From NCBI GenBank assembly GCA_029212785.1, contig JARGOG010000011.1, positions 1-61,696 of the forward strand: a DNA stretch of 61,696 nucleotides. Direction: 5' to 3'. Shown one piece after another: positions 16,122-24,885 of this stretch. Within the stretch, counting starts at the first letter, position 1. Every line of letters starts with the position of its first letter. The notes under the pieces are model-generated. The model searched no databases and was not told the DNA's origin. It saw only the letters and a list, made by a program, of their open reading frames with translations. This stretch comes from Thalassobaculaceae bacterium (GTDB lineage Bacteria > Pseudomonadota > Alphaproteobacteria > Thalassobaculales > Thalassobaculaceae). The position numbers and the translations under genes are program-made.

Positions 16122-17696
16122 ATGACGACGGTTGACCACAACGGGACGGCAGGGAGCGGCCTCGAGCAATTCGACGTCCAGCCGGTCAACCGTCGCGACC
16201 AGCAGCAGCCGCTCTATGCCCCGCGCAAGAAGATCCACCCGAAGCGGGCCGAGGGGGCTTTCCGTCGCTTCAAGTGGTTGGTGATGCTGATCACTCTCGG
16301 CGTCTACTACGCCACGCCGTGGATCCGCTGGGACCGGGGCGAATTCGCCCCGGACCAGGCGGTGCTGATCGACCTCTACCACCGCCGCTTCTACTTCTTC
16401 TGGATCGAGATCTGGCCGCAGGAGTTCTACTACGTCGCCGGGTTGCTGCTGATGGCGGCGCTCGGTCTGTTCCTGGTGACGTCCTCGGTCGGCCGCGCCT
16501 GGTGCGGCTACACCTGCCCGCAGACCGTGTGGGTCGATCTGTTTCTGGTGGTCGAGCGTTTCGTCGAGGGCGACCGCAACAAGCGGATCCGTCTCGACAA
16601 GGCGTCGATGAGCGCGTCAAAGGCCGCAAAGCGGGTCAGCAAGCACACCATTTGGCTGCTGATCGCGGTGGCCACGGGCGGCGCCTGGATCTTCTATTTC
16701 GCCGACGCGCCGACCCTGCTGATGGAGGTGTTGAGCGGCACGGCCCCGTCGGTCGCCTACGGCACCATCGCGGTGCTGACCTTCACCACCTACGCGCTCG
16801 GCGGCCTGATGCGCGAGCAGGTCTGCACCTATATGTGCCCTTGGCCGCGCATCCAGGCGGCGATGCTGGACGAGCACTCGCTGACCGTCACCTACAACGC
16901 CTGGCGGGGCGAGCCGCGGTCGCGCCATCAGAAGCAGCAGCAGGCGGCGGGCGTACCGGCCGGCGACTGCGTGGACTGCAACGCCTGTGTCGCGGTCTGC
17001 CCCATGGGCATCGACATCCGCGACGGCCAGCAGCTCGAATGCATCACCTGTGCGCTCTGCATCGACGCCTGCGACGGCGTGATGACCAAGCTTGGCAAGC
17101 CGACGGGCCTGATCTCCTACTCCACGTTCGCCGCCCACGACCACAACATGAAGCTGGCGCAGCGCGCCGACGGAACCATCGACCCGGGGCGCGTGCACAC
17201 ACCGGAAGGCGGCATCGCACCCGAGGTCCGGCACACGACGCTGCGCTCGATCCTGCGCCCGCGCACGATGATCTACTTCGTGATCTGGTCGCTCATCGGC
17301 GTCGCCATGCTGGTCATGCTAACCACCCGCGGTCGGCTGGAGATGAATGTCCTGCACGACCGCAATCCGGTGTCGGTCACGCTGTCCGACGGCAGGGTCC
17401 GCAACGGCTACACGGTGAAGATCCTCAACATGATGCCGGAGCGCCGGACCGTTCTGCTGACCATCGAGGACTTCCCCGATGGCGCGATGATCATGCCGCT
17501 GGAGAAGGACGACCCGCGCCAGGCGATCTTCCTCGACGTCGACCCCGACAGCCTGCGTGCCCAGCGCATCTTCGTGATCGCCGAGCCCGGAGGCCTGGAG
17601 AACCAGCAGACCCATTTCCGCTTCCGCGTCCGTGACAGCGCGGGGTCCGAACGGGCGGAGTATGAAGCGATCTTCGACAATGGAGGTTCACGATGA
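16122..17696 (+). CDS. ccoG: cytochrome c oxidase accessory protein CcoG (FixG/RdxA)
   Basis: This 524-residue polyferredoxin-like membrane protein is needed for cbb3 copper-centre assembly and acts as a copper reductase in characterised homologues. It has several membrane helices and cysteine motifs YTCPQTVW, CTYMCPWPRIQ, DCVDCNACVAVCPMGID and CITCALCIDAC, the last two binding 4Fe-4S clusters. A C-terminal periplasmic domain of immunoglobulin type follows the last helix. It overlaps ccoH by 4 bases, indicating translational coupling. Confidence 0.95.
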   Translation: MTTVDHNGTAGSGLEQFDVQPVNRRDQQQPLYAPRKKIHPKRAEGAFRRFKWLVMLITLGVYYATPWIRWDRGEFAPDQAVLIDLYHRRFYFFWIEIWPQEFYYVAGLLLMAALGLFLVTSSVGRAWCGYTCPQTVWVDLFLVVERFVEGDRNKRIRLDKASMSASKAAKRVSKHTIWLLIAVATGGAWIFYFADAPTLLMEVLSGTAPSVAYGTIAVLTFTTYALGGLMREQVCTYMCPWPRIQAAMLDEHSLTVTYNAWRGEPRSRHQKQQQAAGVPAGDCVDCNACVAVCPMGIDIRDGQQLECITCALCIDACDGVMTKLGKPTGLISYSTFAAHDHNMKLAQRADGTIDPGRVHTPEGGIAPEVRHTTLRSILRPRTMIYFVIWSLIGVAMLVMLTTRGRLEMNVLHDRNPVSVTLSDGRVRNGYTVKILNMMPERRTVLLTIEDFPDGAMIMPLEKDDPRQAIFLDVDPDSLRAQRIFVIAEPGGLENQQTHFRFRVRDSAGSERAEYEAIFDNGGSR

Positions 17697-18190
17697 CTGA
17701 AGCGTCCCCGGATGACGGGTCGTTCAAGCTGACCGGCCGTCACGTCCTCTGCATCCTGCTTGCCTTCTTCGGCCTGATCATCACGGTCAACGTGACCATG
17801 GCGACCCTGGCCGCCGGCACATGGCCGGGTCTGGTCGTCGCCAACTCCTATGTCGAGAGCCAACGCTTCAACACCCGCGTGGCCGCCGCCCGCCAGCAGC
17901 GGACCCTCGGCTACGCGCTCGAGTTCGAGCAGGCGCATGGCCAGCTCGCCCTGGCGTTGCGGGACGGTGCCGCCCGGGGAGTGCGGATCGTCGGCGGCAC
18001 CGTCAAGATCGGCCGGCCGGTGACCCGCACCGAGGACCGGACCATCGACGTTCCGGCGGCTCCGGACGGCGTGGTGTCGATGCCGGACGCCCTCGCTCCC
18101 GGTCTGTGGATCGCCGATATCGCGTTGCTGCTCGAGGGTGATCGGGTCTGGCGCTACGAGACCCGCTTTACGGTCGAGGCCGGCGACTGA
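17693..18190 (+). CDS. ccoH: cbb3 assembly protein CcoH (FixH)
   Basis: This 165-residue protein has one N-terminal membrane helix (about residues 16-40) with the conserved FFGLIITVNVTMA core, followed by a periplasmic beta-rich domain. FixH family members assist maturation or stability of the oxidase. The NSYVESQRFN segment after the helix is the usual family hallmark. It overlaps ccoG by 4 bases and ends one base before the ccoI ATG. Confidence 0.9.
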   Translation: MTEASPDDGSFKLTGRHVLCILLAFFGLIITVNVTMATLAAGTWPGLVVANSYVESQRFNTRVAAARQQRTLGYALEFEQAHGQLALALRDGAARGVRIVGGTVKIGRPVTRTEDRTIDVPAAPDGVVSMPDALAPGLWIADIALLLEGDRVWRYETRFTVEAGD

Positions 18191-18191
18191 C

Positions 18192-20444
18192 ATGTCCTGC
18201 TGCGCCGCCTCCGCCTCGCTCTCGGTGCCGAGCAGCGCCCGCCGGCCGGACCGGCGCGAGTTGCTCGACGCGTCCCACGACCTCGGCGACGGCACGGTCT
18301 CGACCCGTCTCGCCGTCCCAGACGCCCATTGCGCCGGCTGTATCTCCACCATCGAGCAGGCGCTCGGCGCCGTCCCCCATGTGACGGATGCCCGGGTCAA
18401 TCTGGCGGGACGCTTCGTCACCGTGAAGTGGCCGCGCGACGCGGTCGACCCGGAGGCGGCGTTCGCGGCCCTCGACCATGCGGGCTATCGCGCCGGCCTG
18501 ATGGACGAGGCGGAGAACGGGCCCGACCCGGTGCTGCGCCGCCTGCTTGTCGCCCTCGCGGTCGCCGGTTTCGCCGCCGGCAACGTGATGCTGCTCTCGG
18601 TTTCGGTCTGGTCTGGCGCCGACGCGGCGACCCGAGAGCTGTTCCACTGGATCTCCGCCGCCATTGCCGTACCGGCCGTCATCGTCGCCGGCCGGCCGTT
18701 CTTCGCGCCGGCGCTGCAAGCGCTGAAGGCGGGCCGCCTGAACATGGACGTGCCGATCTCGCTCGCCGTGGTGCTGGCGGTCGCGCTGTCGCTGCACGAG
18801 ACCGTGACCGGCGGGGCGCATGCCTATTTCGACGCCTCGGTCACGCTGCTGTTCTTCCTGCTGATCGGGCGCACCCTGGATCATGTGATGCGGTCCCGCG
18901 CGGGCGCGGCGCTTCGGACCCTCGACCGCACGACGCCGCGCGGCGCCGTCGTTGTTGGCGCGGACGGCGGAACATCCTGGACTCCCCTCGCCGACGTGAC
19001 TCCCGGCATGACGGTCCTCGTGGCCTCCGGCGACCGGGTGCCGGTCGATGGCGCAGCGGCCTCGGACGCCGCGCGCGTGGACCTGTCCGTCGTCACGGGC
19101 GAGAGCGATCCTGTTGCCCTTGCCATCGGCGAAACGGTGGTGGCCGGCGCCCTGGTGGTTGACGGTCCGCTGACCCTGAGCGCGACCCGAGCCGGCCATG
19201 CCTCCTTCCTGGGCGAGATGCGCGCCATGCTGGAAGCGGCCGAGACGGCCCGTCCGGCGCTGAGCCGTCTGGCCGACCGGGCGGCGGCGATCTATGCCCC
19301 GGCCGTGCACCTGATCGCGGCAGTCACCTTCCTCGGCTGGTGGCTGGCCGGGGGCGGGCTACACCATGCCCTGACCACCGCCATCGCCGTGCTGATCATC
19401 ACCTGCCCCTGCGCGCTGGGCCTCGCCGCGCCGATCGTCCAGGTGGTCGCCGCCGGACGGCTCTTGAAGGACCGCATCCTGTTGCGCGACGGCGGTGCTC
19501 TGGAGACGCTGGCGACCGTCGACCGGGTGGTCCTGGACAAAACCGGTACCCTGACCATCCCGACGCTCGACCCGGACGCGCTCGCGCGCCTGTCCGGCAC
19601 GGCCTTGGCCGTCGCCGCCACCCTGGCCCGGCGGAGCCGCCACCCGGTCGCCCGTGCCATCGAGGCGGCCGCGTCCGACACCGACCCCGCCCTCCTGGAC
19701 GGCATCCGCGAACGGCCGGGTCAGGGCATTGAGGGCAAGTTGGACGGCCAGCTCTGGCGGCTCGGACGCGCCGACTGGGCTCTTTCTCCCGCAGCACTCG
19801 TGGATCTGGCCGACACCATCCGGGCCCGGCCGGTGCTGGCCCGCGACGGCGCACGGGTGGCGGATTTCGATCTGGTCGACCGGCCGCGCCCCGGCGCCGA
19901 TGGGGCGGTCGCGACGCTCCGGCGTCTGGGCCTCTGCCCGACCCTGCTATCCGGTGACGGAGACGCCAAGGTCGCCGAGACCGCCGGCCGACTCGGCCTC
20001 GATACCTGGACCGCCCGGGCGACCCCGGCTACCAAGATCGCGGAGATCCGCCGCCTGCAGCAGGGTGGCCACCGGGTGCTGATGATCGGCGACGGACTGA
20101 ATGACGCCCCGGCCTTGGCGGCAGCCGACGTGTCGATGGCCCCGAGTGCTGCGTCGGATGTCAGCCGCACGGCCGCGTCCATCGTGTTCCTGAGCGAGGA
20201 CATGGGCGCGATCCCCGCCGCCCTCTCGGTGGCCCGGCGGGCACGGCGGTTGATCCTGCAGAATTTCGGCCTGGCGGTGGCCTACAATGCGATCGCCGTG
20301 CCGCTCGCCATCGCCGGCTACGCGACGCCGCTCTTCGCCGCGATCGCCATGTCGGCCTCCTCGATCGTCGTCGTGGCCAACGCCCTGCGTCTGGCTCTGC
20401 CCGGACGCGACGTCGCCTCACCTCGGGAGGACGCGCGGTCATGA
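18192..20444 (+). CDS. ccoI: copper-translocating P-type ATPase CcoI (FixI)
   Basis: This 750-residue P1B ATPase supplies copper for cbb3 assembly. The ATG at 18192 gives an N-terminal SCC, then an HMA metal-binding domain with AHCAGCIST. The transport site is ITCPCALGLAAPI, the phosphorylation site VLDKTGTLTIPT, and the hinge MIGDGLNDAPALAAADV. These are the full catalytic motifs, so it should be active. The start at 18138 is rejected because it would overlap most of the ccoH end. It overlaps ccoS by 4 bases. Confidence 0.95.
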   Translation: MSCCAASASLSVPSSARRPDRRELLDASHDLGDGTVSTRLAVPDAHCAGCISTIEQALGAVPHVTDARVNLAGRFVTVKWPRDAVDPEAAFAALDHAGYRAGLMDEAENGPDPVLRRLLVALAVAGFAAGNVMLLSVSVWSGADAATRELFHWISAAIAVPAVIVAGRPFFAPALQALKAGRLNMDVPISLAVVLAVALSLHETVTGGAHAYFDASVTLLFFLLIGRTLDHVMRSRAGAALRTLDRTTPRGAVVVGADGGTSWTPLADVTPGMTVLVASGDRVPVDGAAASDAARVDLSVVTGESDPVALAIGETVVAGALVVDGPLTLSATRAGHASFLGEMRAMLEAAETARPALSRLADRAAAIYAPAVHLIAAVTFLGWWLAGGGLHHALTTAIAVLIITCPCALGLAAPIVQVVAAGRLLKDRILLRDGGALETLATVDRVVLDKTGTLTIPTLDPDALARLSGTALAVAATLARRSRHPVARAIEAAASDTDPALLDGIRERPGQGIEGKLDGQLWRLGRADWALSPAALVDLADTIRARPVLARDGARVADFDLVDRPRPGADGAVATLRRLGLCPTLLSGDGDAKVAETAGRLGLDTWTARATPATKIAEIRRLQQGGHRVLMIGDGLNDAPALAAADVSMAPSAASDVSRTAASIVFLSEDMGAIPAALSVARRARRLILQNFGLAVAYNAIAVPLAIAGYATPLFAAIAMSASSIVVVANALRLALPGRDVASPREDARS

Positions 20445-20623
20445 CCGTTCTGGCGATCCTGATCCCGGCCGCCCTCGCGCTCGGCCTTGTCGGGCTGCTG
20501 GCTTTCCTGTGGGCCCTGCGATCCGGGCAGTTCGAAGACCTGGACGGCGCGGCGGAGCGGATTCTGCTGCCGGAAGACGACAGACCGAAGACGGACCGCC
20601 CAAAGGAAAGGGGCCGATCCTAA
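20441..20623 (+). CDS. ccoS: cbb3 maturation protein CcoS (FixS)
   Basis: This 60-residue protein has an N-terminal helix followed by the family signature LWALRSGQFEDLDGAAERIL. CcoS is required for heme and copper insertion into CcoN in characterised species. The C-terminal tail is acidic then basic. It is the last gene of the eight-gene ccoNOQPGHIS cluster, and its stop codon lies inside a hairpin shared with the convergent gene. Confidence 0.93.
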   Translation: MTVLAILIPAALALGLVGLLAFLWALRSGQFEDLDGAAERILLPEDDRPKTDRPKERGRS

Positions 20624-20633
20624 GACCGGCCCC
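20603..20633 (-). terminator. terminator between the ccoS and SBP genes
   Basis: A hairpin with arms GGGGCCG and CGGCCCC spans the ccoS stop codon. Read on the minus strand, the stem is followed by TTTCCTTT, so it best serves the convergent substrate-binding-protein gene ending at 20659. It may also slow plus-strand transcription after ccoS. Confidence 0.6.
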
Positions 20634-20658
20634 GTCCAGGTTTCCTATGACCGCAGGG

Positions 20659-22248
20659 TCATTTCAGCTCGAGGCTGAGACCCTTGTACAGGCCGGCACC
20701 ATAGAGGCCGTGGGCCTGGACCGGCTTCATCTTCGGGCCGGCGGCGACGAACATCGGCTCGTGCACCAGCGGGATCCAGACGACCGCGTCATGAACCTTC
20801 TTCTCCACCTTGGCATAGGCGGCGGCACGGTCCGCGTCGTTCAGCGCACCGCGGGCCTCGAACAGCCACTGGTCGGTTTCCTTGTCGTCCCAGTTCATGC
20901 GGTTCGGGCTCGGCATGTTCGCCGACGGGAAGTACAGGTTCAGGGCATCGCCCGCCGACACGTACGGATAGCTCATCGTGTACATGTCGAAGTCCTGGGT
21001 CTTCAGCTTGCCCCAGACAACCGTGGCATCGAACAGCTCGACCTTCATGTCGACGCCGACCTTGCGCAAGTCGCCCTGCACCGCCTCGGTGATCTGCCGC
21101 CAGATGTTGGTGAAGCTGTAGGTGATCAGCTCCAGCTTCTTGCCGTCCTTGTAGCGGAAGCCGTCATCGCCGACCTTCCAGCCAGCCTCGTCCAGAAGGG
21201 CGGCGGCCTTTTCCGGATCATAGCCGAACAGGCTCTCGTTGATATCCTTGTCGGCGTAGTCGAGGGTGCCCGGATGGACATAGGCAGTGGCCGGCTCGGC
21301 CTTGCCGAAGAACGGACCCTCGGCCAGCGCCTTCTGGTCGACCGCGAGGTTGATCGCCTCACGCACCTTCACGTCGCTGACGTTGTCGCGGGTGATCTTG
21401 AAGCCGATGTAGAAGGTCCAGAAATAGAACGGCGGCTGGGTCACCGAGATCTGCGGGTTCGCCTGCAGCTGATCGATCGACCAGTACGGCAGGTACTGGG
21501 TCACGTCGCCCTGGCCGGTCTGGATGCCGGCGACCACGTTGTTCTCTTCCGGAACGATCTTCCAGACGATCTTGTCGACCTTTGCCGGACCGGTGTTTTC
21601 GTAGAATTCAGGCCCCCAGGTGTAGCCCTCGTGCTTGGACAGAACCAGCTCGTTGCGCGGCTCCCAGGTGCCGAAACAGTACGGGCCGGTGCCGTCGAAG
21701 CCCTTCACGCCGAAATCTTCGCCAAGTTCATTGACCTGATCGACGTTGATGATCGTGTGGAAGTGCTGGGTCATCTGGTACAGCAGTTCGGAATACGGCT
21801 GAACCAACTCGTATTCGACCGTGTAGTCGTCGACGGCGCGGACTTCCTTCACATCGCCGGCGCGGTTCTTGACCACGCCCTTCTCCAGAGCCAACCAGCG
21901 ATCGATCGTCGCCTTCACGTCGGCGGCGGTGAACTTCTTGCCGGAGCAGAAGGTGACGTCGTCACGCAGGTGGAAGGTATAGAGCTTGCCGTCCTCCGAC
22001 ACCTCCCACGACTTCGCCAGCAGCGGATGGATGGTCTTCATGTCCGGATCGAGCGAGACGAGCGTGTCGCCGACCATGAACATGATCTCCGCCGTCGAGC
22101 GGGCGGTCGAGGTGTGCGGATCGTAACGGTCGGTATCGATCGATCGCATCACGGTGACGGACGACTGAGCGGACGCGGTCGTCGACAGCGGCACCGCGGC
22201 GGCGAGCGCGAGGGCTCCTGCCGTCAACCACTTGGTTGCGTGTCCCAT
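20659..22248 (-). CDS. ABC transporter substrate-binding protein, peptide/nickel (SBP_5) family
   Basis: This 529-residue protein is an exported solute receptor. The ATG at 22248 is preferred because AGGAGG lies 7 bases upstream and the N-terminus is then a clear signal peptide ending ASA-QSS. The mature protein shows the family-5 order: TARSTAEIMFMVGDTL near the start, KSWEVSEDGKLYTFHLRDDVTFCSG, and a C-terminal lobe with an EPMF-type segment. Family members bind oligopeptides, dipeptides or nickel chelates; the ligand is not predictable. It lies upstream of two permease genes in the same orientation only if they are read separately: in transcription order the permeases at 24199-22329 come first. 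Confidence 0.9.
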   Translation of the reverse strand: MGHATKWLTAGALALAAAVPLSTTASAQSSVTVMRSIDTDRYDPHTSTARSTAEIMFMVGDTLVSLDPDMKTIHPLLAKSWEVSEDGKLYTFHLRDDVTFCSGKKFTAADVKATIDRWLALEKGVVKNRAGDVKEVRAVDDYTVEYELVQPYSELLYQMTQHFHTIINVDQVNELGEDFGVKGFDGTGPYCFGTWEPRNELVLSKHEGYTWGPEFYENTGPAKVDKIVWKIVPEENNVVAGIQTGQGDVTQYLPYWSIDQLQANPQISVTQPPFYFWTFYIGFKITRDNVSDVKVREAINLAVDQKALAEGPFFGKAEPATAYVHPGTLDYADKDINESLFGYDPEKAAALLDEAGWKVGDDGFRYKDGKKLELITYSFTNIWRQITEAVQGDLRKVGVDMKVELFDATVVWGKLKTQDFDMYTMSYPYVSAGDALNLYFPSANMPSPNRMNWDDKETDQWLFEARGALNDADRAAAYAKVEKKVHDAVVWIPLVHEPMFVAAGPKMKPVQAHGLYGAGLYKGLSLELK

Positions 22249-22328
22249 TAGTAGGCCTCCTGGGGTGTTCCGGGGCGCTTGTGCCACGCCCCGCTCAGAA
22301 TCCCGCATCATCCCAACCCCCTCTGGGA

Positions 22329-23243
22329 CTATTGACGCAGGCGTGGATCGAGGACGTCCCGAAGCGCATCGCCGAGGACGTTGAAGGCGAGCACGATCAG
22401 GAAGATGACAAGGCTCGGGATCGTCGAGACATGGGGGGCGAAGAACAGGAAGTTCCGTCCTTCCGCCGCCATGGTGCCAAGCTCGGCGGTCGGCGGCTGG
22501 GCGCCGAGACCGATGAAGCTGAGCGCCGCCCCGAGCAGGATCGTCTGTCCGAGCTGCAATGTCAGATAGACGAAGATGGTCGACAGGCAGTTCGGCAGCA
22601 GATGGCGCCAGATGATGCGCAGATCGCTCATGCCGATCGCCCGGCAGGCCGTGATGTATTCCATCTGCATCTGCACCAATGCCGCCCCCCGGGTGATGCG
22701 GGCGATGGTCGGTATCGCGGCGATGGTGAGCGCGATGGTGATGGCGAAGATGCCCGCCCCCAGCACCGCGGCGATGGCAAGGCCGAACAGGATCGAGGGG
22801 AACGACAGCAGGATGTCGACCAGCCGCATGATCGGCCCTTCGAGCCGGCGGAAATAGGCGGCGACCAGGCCGAGGCTCGCGCCGATGAGACCGCCCGCCA
22901 GCACCGCCAGCAACCCCATGACCAGGGTCGTGCGGGTGCCGTAGAGCAACCGGGTGATGATATCGCGGCCCTGGCCGTCAGTGCCGAGCAGATGCTCCGG
23001 CAGCGCGCCGTCGACCCAGACCGGCGGCTTCAGCATGTTGCGCAGGTTATTGTCGTAGGGATCGTGCGGCGCCAGAATCGGCGCGAAGACCGCGCAGAAC
23101 ACGATCACCGACAGAATGATCGCCGACAGCAGCGCACCCTTGTCCCGCGCCAGTTTGCGCAGGATGGAGGAGCGCGCCATCGCGACGGCGGCGTCGGGCT
23201 CGGTGGCGGCGGCGGGGCCGCGCTCGATCTGCATCTCGGTCAT
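22329..23243 (-). CDS. ABC transporter permease, DppC type
   Basis: This 304-residue inner-membrane permease has the OppC/DppC N-terminal extension and about six helices. The EAA-type loop ITACRAIGMSDLRIIWRHLLPNC couples to an ATPase. The ATG at 23243 overlaps the dppB-like stop by 4 bases, so translation is coupled; a longer in-frame ORF that starts in the upstream gene is out of its frame and is rejected. The C-terminal LGDALRDVLDPRLRQ is typical. No ATPase gene follows, so the pump must use one encoded elsewhere. Confidence 0.9.
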   Translation of the reverse strand: MTEMQIERGPAAATEPDAAVAMARSSILRKLARDKGALLSAIILSVIVFCAVFAPILAPHDPYDNNLRNMLKPPVWVDGALPEHLLGTDGQGRDIITRLLYGTRTTLVMGLLAVLAGGLIGASLGLVAAYFRRLEGPIMRLVDILLSFPSILFGLAIAAVLGAGIFAITIALTIAAIPTIARITRGAALVQMQMEYITACRAIGMSDLRIIWRHLLPNCLSTIFVYLTLQLGQTILLGAALSFIGLGAQPPTAELGTMAAEGRNFLFFAPHVSTIPSLVIFLIVLAFNVLGDALRDVLDPRLRQ

Positions 23244-24199
23244 CCCGCCCTCACCCGTGGATCCAGTACTGCGTAGAGCACGTCGACAATGAGATTCACC
23301 AGGATGAAGGACAGTGCGAGCACCAGGATGGCGCCCTGGCTGAGGGCGTAGTCGGCCGACACGATCGCGCCGACCGCGAGCCGGCCGACACCGGGCCACG
23401 CGAACATGGATTCGGTCACCACCGCGCCGCCGAGCAGAAAGCCGATCTGCAAGCCGATCAGGGTGATCACCGGGATCAGGGAATTGCGCAAGGCGTGGGT
23501 CAGGACGACCGTTCGCTCGCTCACGCCCTTGGCCCGGGCGGTCCGCACGAAGTCGCTGCCCAGCACCTCCAGCAGCGATGTCCGGGTCATCCGCGCCACC
23601 GGGCCGATAAAGACGCCGCCGAGCGTGATCGCCGGCAGGGCGATATGGCGCAGCCCCTCCAGCGTCCACAGCGGCCCCGCCCGTCCCTGGAACGGCAATA
23701 GCTGCCACTTGAATCCCACATACTGGATCAGCATCAGGCCGAACCAGAAGATCGGCATCGAGACCCCGGCGACCGAGGCGGCCATGATGATCCGATCGGA
23801 GACGAGGCCGCGGCGCACGGCGGCCAACGTTCCGAAGGTGATGCCGAGCGGCACGGCCCAGATCAGGCTCGCGAACATCAGCTCCATGGTCGGGCCGACC
23901 GTGTTGCCGAGCTCGACGAGCACCTCGGTATTGGAGATCAGCGAGCGGCCGAGATCGCCCTGGAGCACGCGGCCGAGATACATCGCGAACTGCAGGAGGA
24001 CGGGTTCGTTCAGCCCCATGGCTTCGCGAATAGCCTCCACGTCCGCAGCGCTGGCCGTCGGGCCGGCAAGCACGGTCGCAGGGTCGGTCGGGACCACCTG
24101 CATCAGCAGGAAGCCAATGAACAAGACGCCGATCAGGACTGGGATCGAGATCAGCAGACGGTGGGCTATATGATGCAGCACCGTGAGGCCGCTCCTCAC
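23240..24199 (-). CDS. ABC transporter permease, DppB type
   Basis: This 319-residue permease has six predicted helices, starting with HRLLISIPVLIGVLFIGFLL and the family block VPTDPATVLAG. The coupling loop is RTARAKGVSERTVVLTHALRNSLIP. It pairs with the DppC-type permease for uptake of peptides or related solutes. The start is uncertain: GTG at 24199, or GTG at 24181 with AGGAG about 10 bases upstream. First gene of the transport operon, followed by the DppC-type and SBP genes. Confidence 0.9.
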   Translation of the reverse strand: MRSGLTVLHHIAHRLLISIPVLIGVLFIGFLLMQVVPTDPATVLAGPTASAADVEAIREAMGLNEPVLLQFAMYLGRVLQGDLGRSLISNTEVLVELGNTVGPTMELMFASLIWAVPLGITFGTLAAVRRGLVSDRIIMAASVAGVSMPIFWFGLMLIQYVGFKWQLLPFQGRAGPLWTLEGLRHIALPAITLGGVFIGPVARMTRTSLLEVLGSDFVRTARAKGVSERTVVLTHALRNSLIPVITLIGLQIGFLLGGAVVTESMFAWPGVGRLAVGAIVSADYALSQGAILVLALSFILVNLIVDVLYAVLDPRVRAG

Positions 24200-24392
24200 G
24201 AAGGGGGATGAGACCGGCCGCCTTACAACGACCGTGCCAAAGGTGGCATGTACCGCCGGATTGGCGCTAGTCCTTGATTTCTATTTGTGCAATTTCGCCC
24301 CAGCGCCCCGTGGCACCCGTCATTTCGCGCAAAAATCAGGCACCGCCCGAGGCAATTGGCTCTATTTCAGCCATACACTTGGAGGCTGGCAA
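24200..24392. other. intergenic region, divergence-free gap
   Basis: These 193 bases separate the DppB-type permease start from the NfeD-like gene end; both genes are on the minus strand. The stretch about 24260-24300 is AT-richer and may hold the ABC operon promoter. No operator palindrome or terminator was seen. Confidence 0.4.
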
Positions 24393-24875
24393 TCAGCCGG
24401 CGGGATCGACATGCGCCGTGGCGGCCCGACGAACCTTCAACGTCGCGCCGACCACGTCGACAACCTCGGCCGAGGCACCGACCTCGAGATCTTCGTCACA
24501 GGCGATCCGCCAGCGCGAGTCGCCGACCTTGGCCGCACCGAAACCGTTGATCACCGCATCGGTCACGCCAACCCGCTGGCCGATCAACGCTTCGCCACGC
24601 TGGTTCAACCCCTTGGCCGCCAGTTGATCGCCCCGCTGCCAGCGCCGGAGATAGACCCGCACCGGAATGTAGGAGAGCACGGCGAACAGACCGTAGAGCC
24701 CGATCTGGTAGGCGGTGGGCATGTCGACGAGGAACAGGGTGGCACCGGTCGCCATGCCGGCGATGCCGAACCACAGGAAGATCGTCTCGGGCAGCACGAT
24801 CTCCAGGGCCATCAGAACCAAACCGAGCGTCACCCAGTGCCAGGCTTCCGGTCGGATCACGAACAGATGGTCCAT
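24393..24875 (-). CDS. NfeD-family membrane protein
   Basis: This 160-residue protein has three to four N-terminal helices (HWVTLGLVLMALEIVLPETIFLWFGIAGMATGAT and onwards) and a C-terminal OB-fold region (about residues 95-155) with LIGQRVGVTDAV and VGDSRWR. It is the short NfeD type without a protease domain. The ATG at 24875 follows GAGGAGG. It sits 10 bases after a stomatin gene, and NfeD/stomatin pairs form membrane-quality-control or lipid-microdomain modules in characterised bacteria. Confidence 0.88.
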   Translation of the reverse strand: MDHLFVIRPEAWHWVTLGLVLMALEIVLPETIFLWFGIAGMATGATLFLVDMPTAYQIGLYGLFAVLSYIPVRVYLRRWQRGDQLAAKGLNQRGEALIGQRVGVTDAVINGFGAAKVGDSRWRIACDEDLEVGASAEVVDVVGATLKVRRAATAHVDPAG

Positions 24876-24885
24876 GCCTGCCTCC

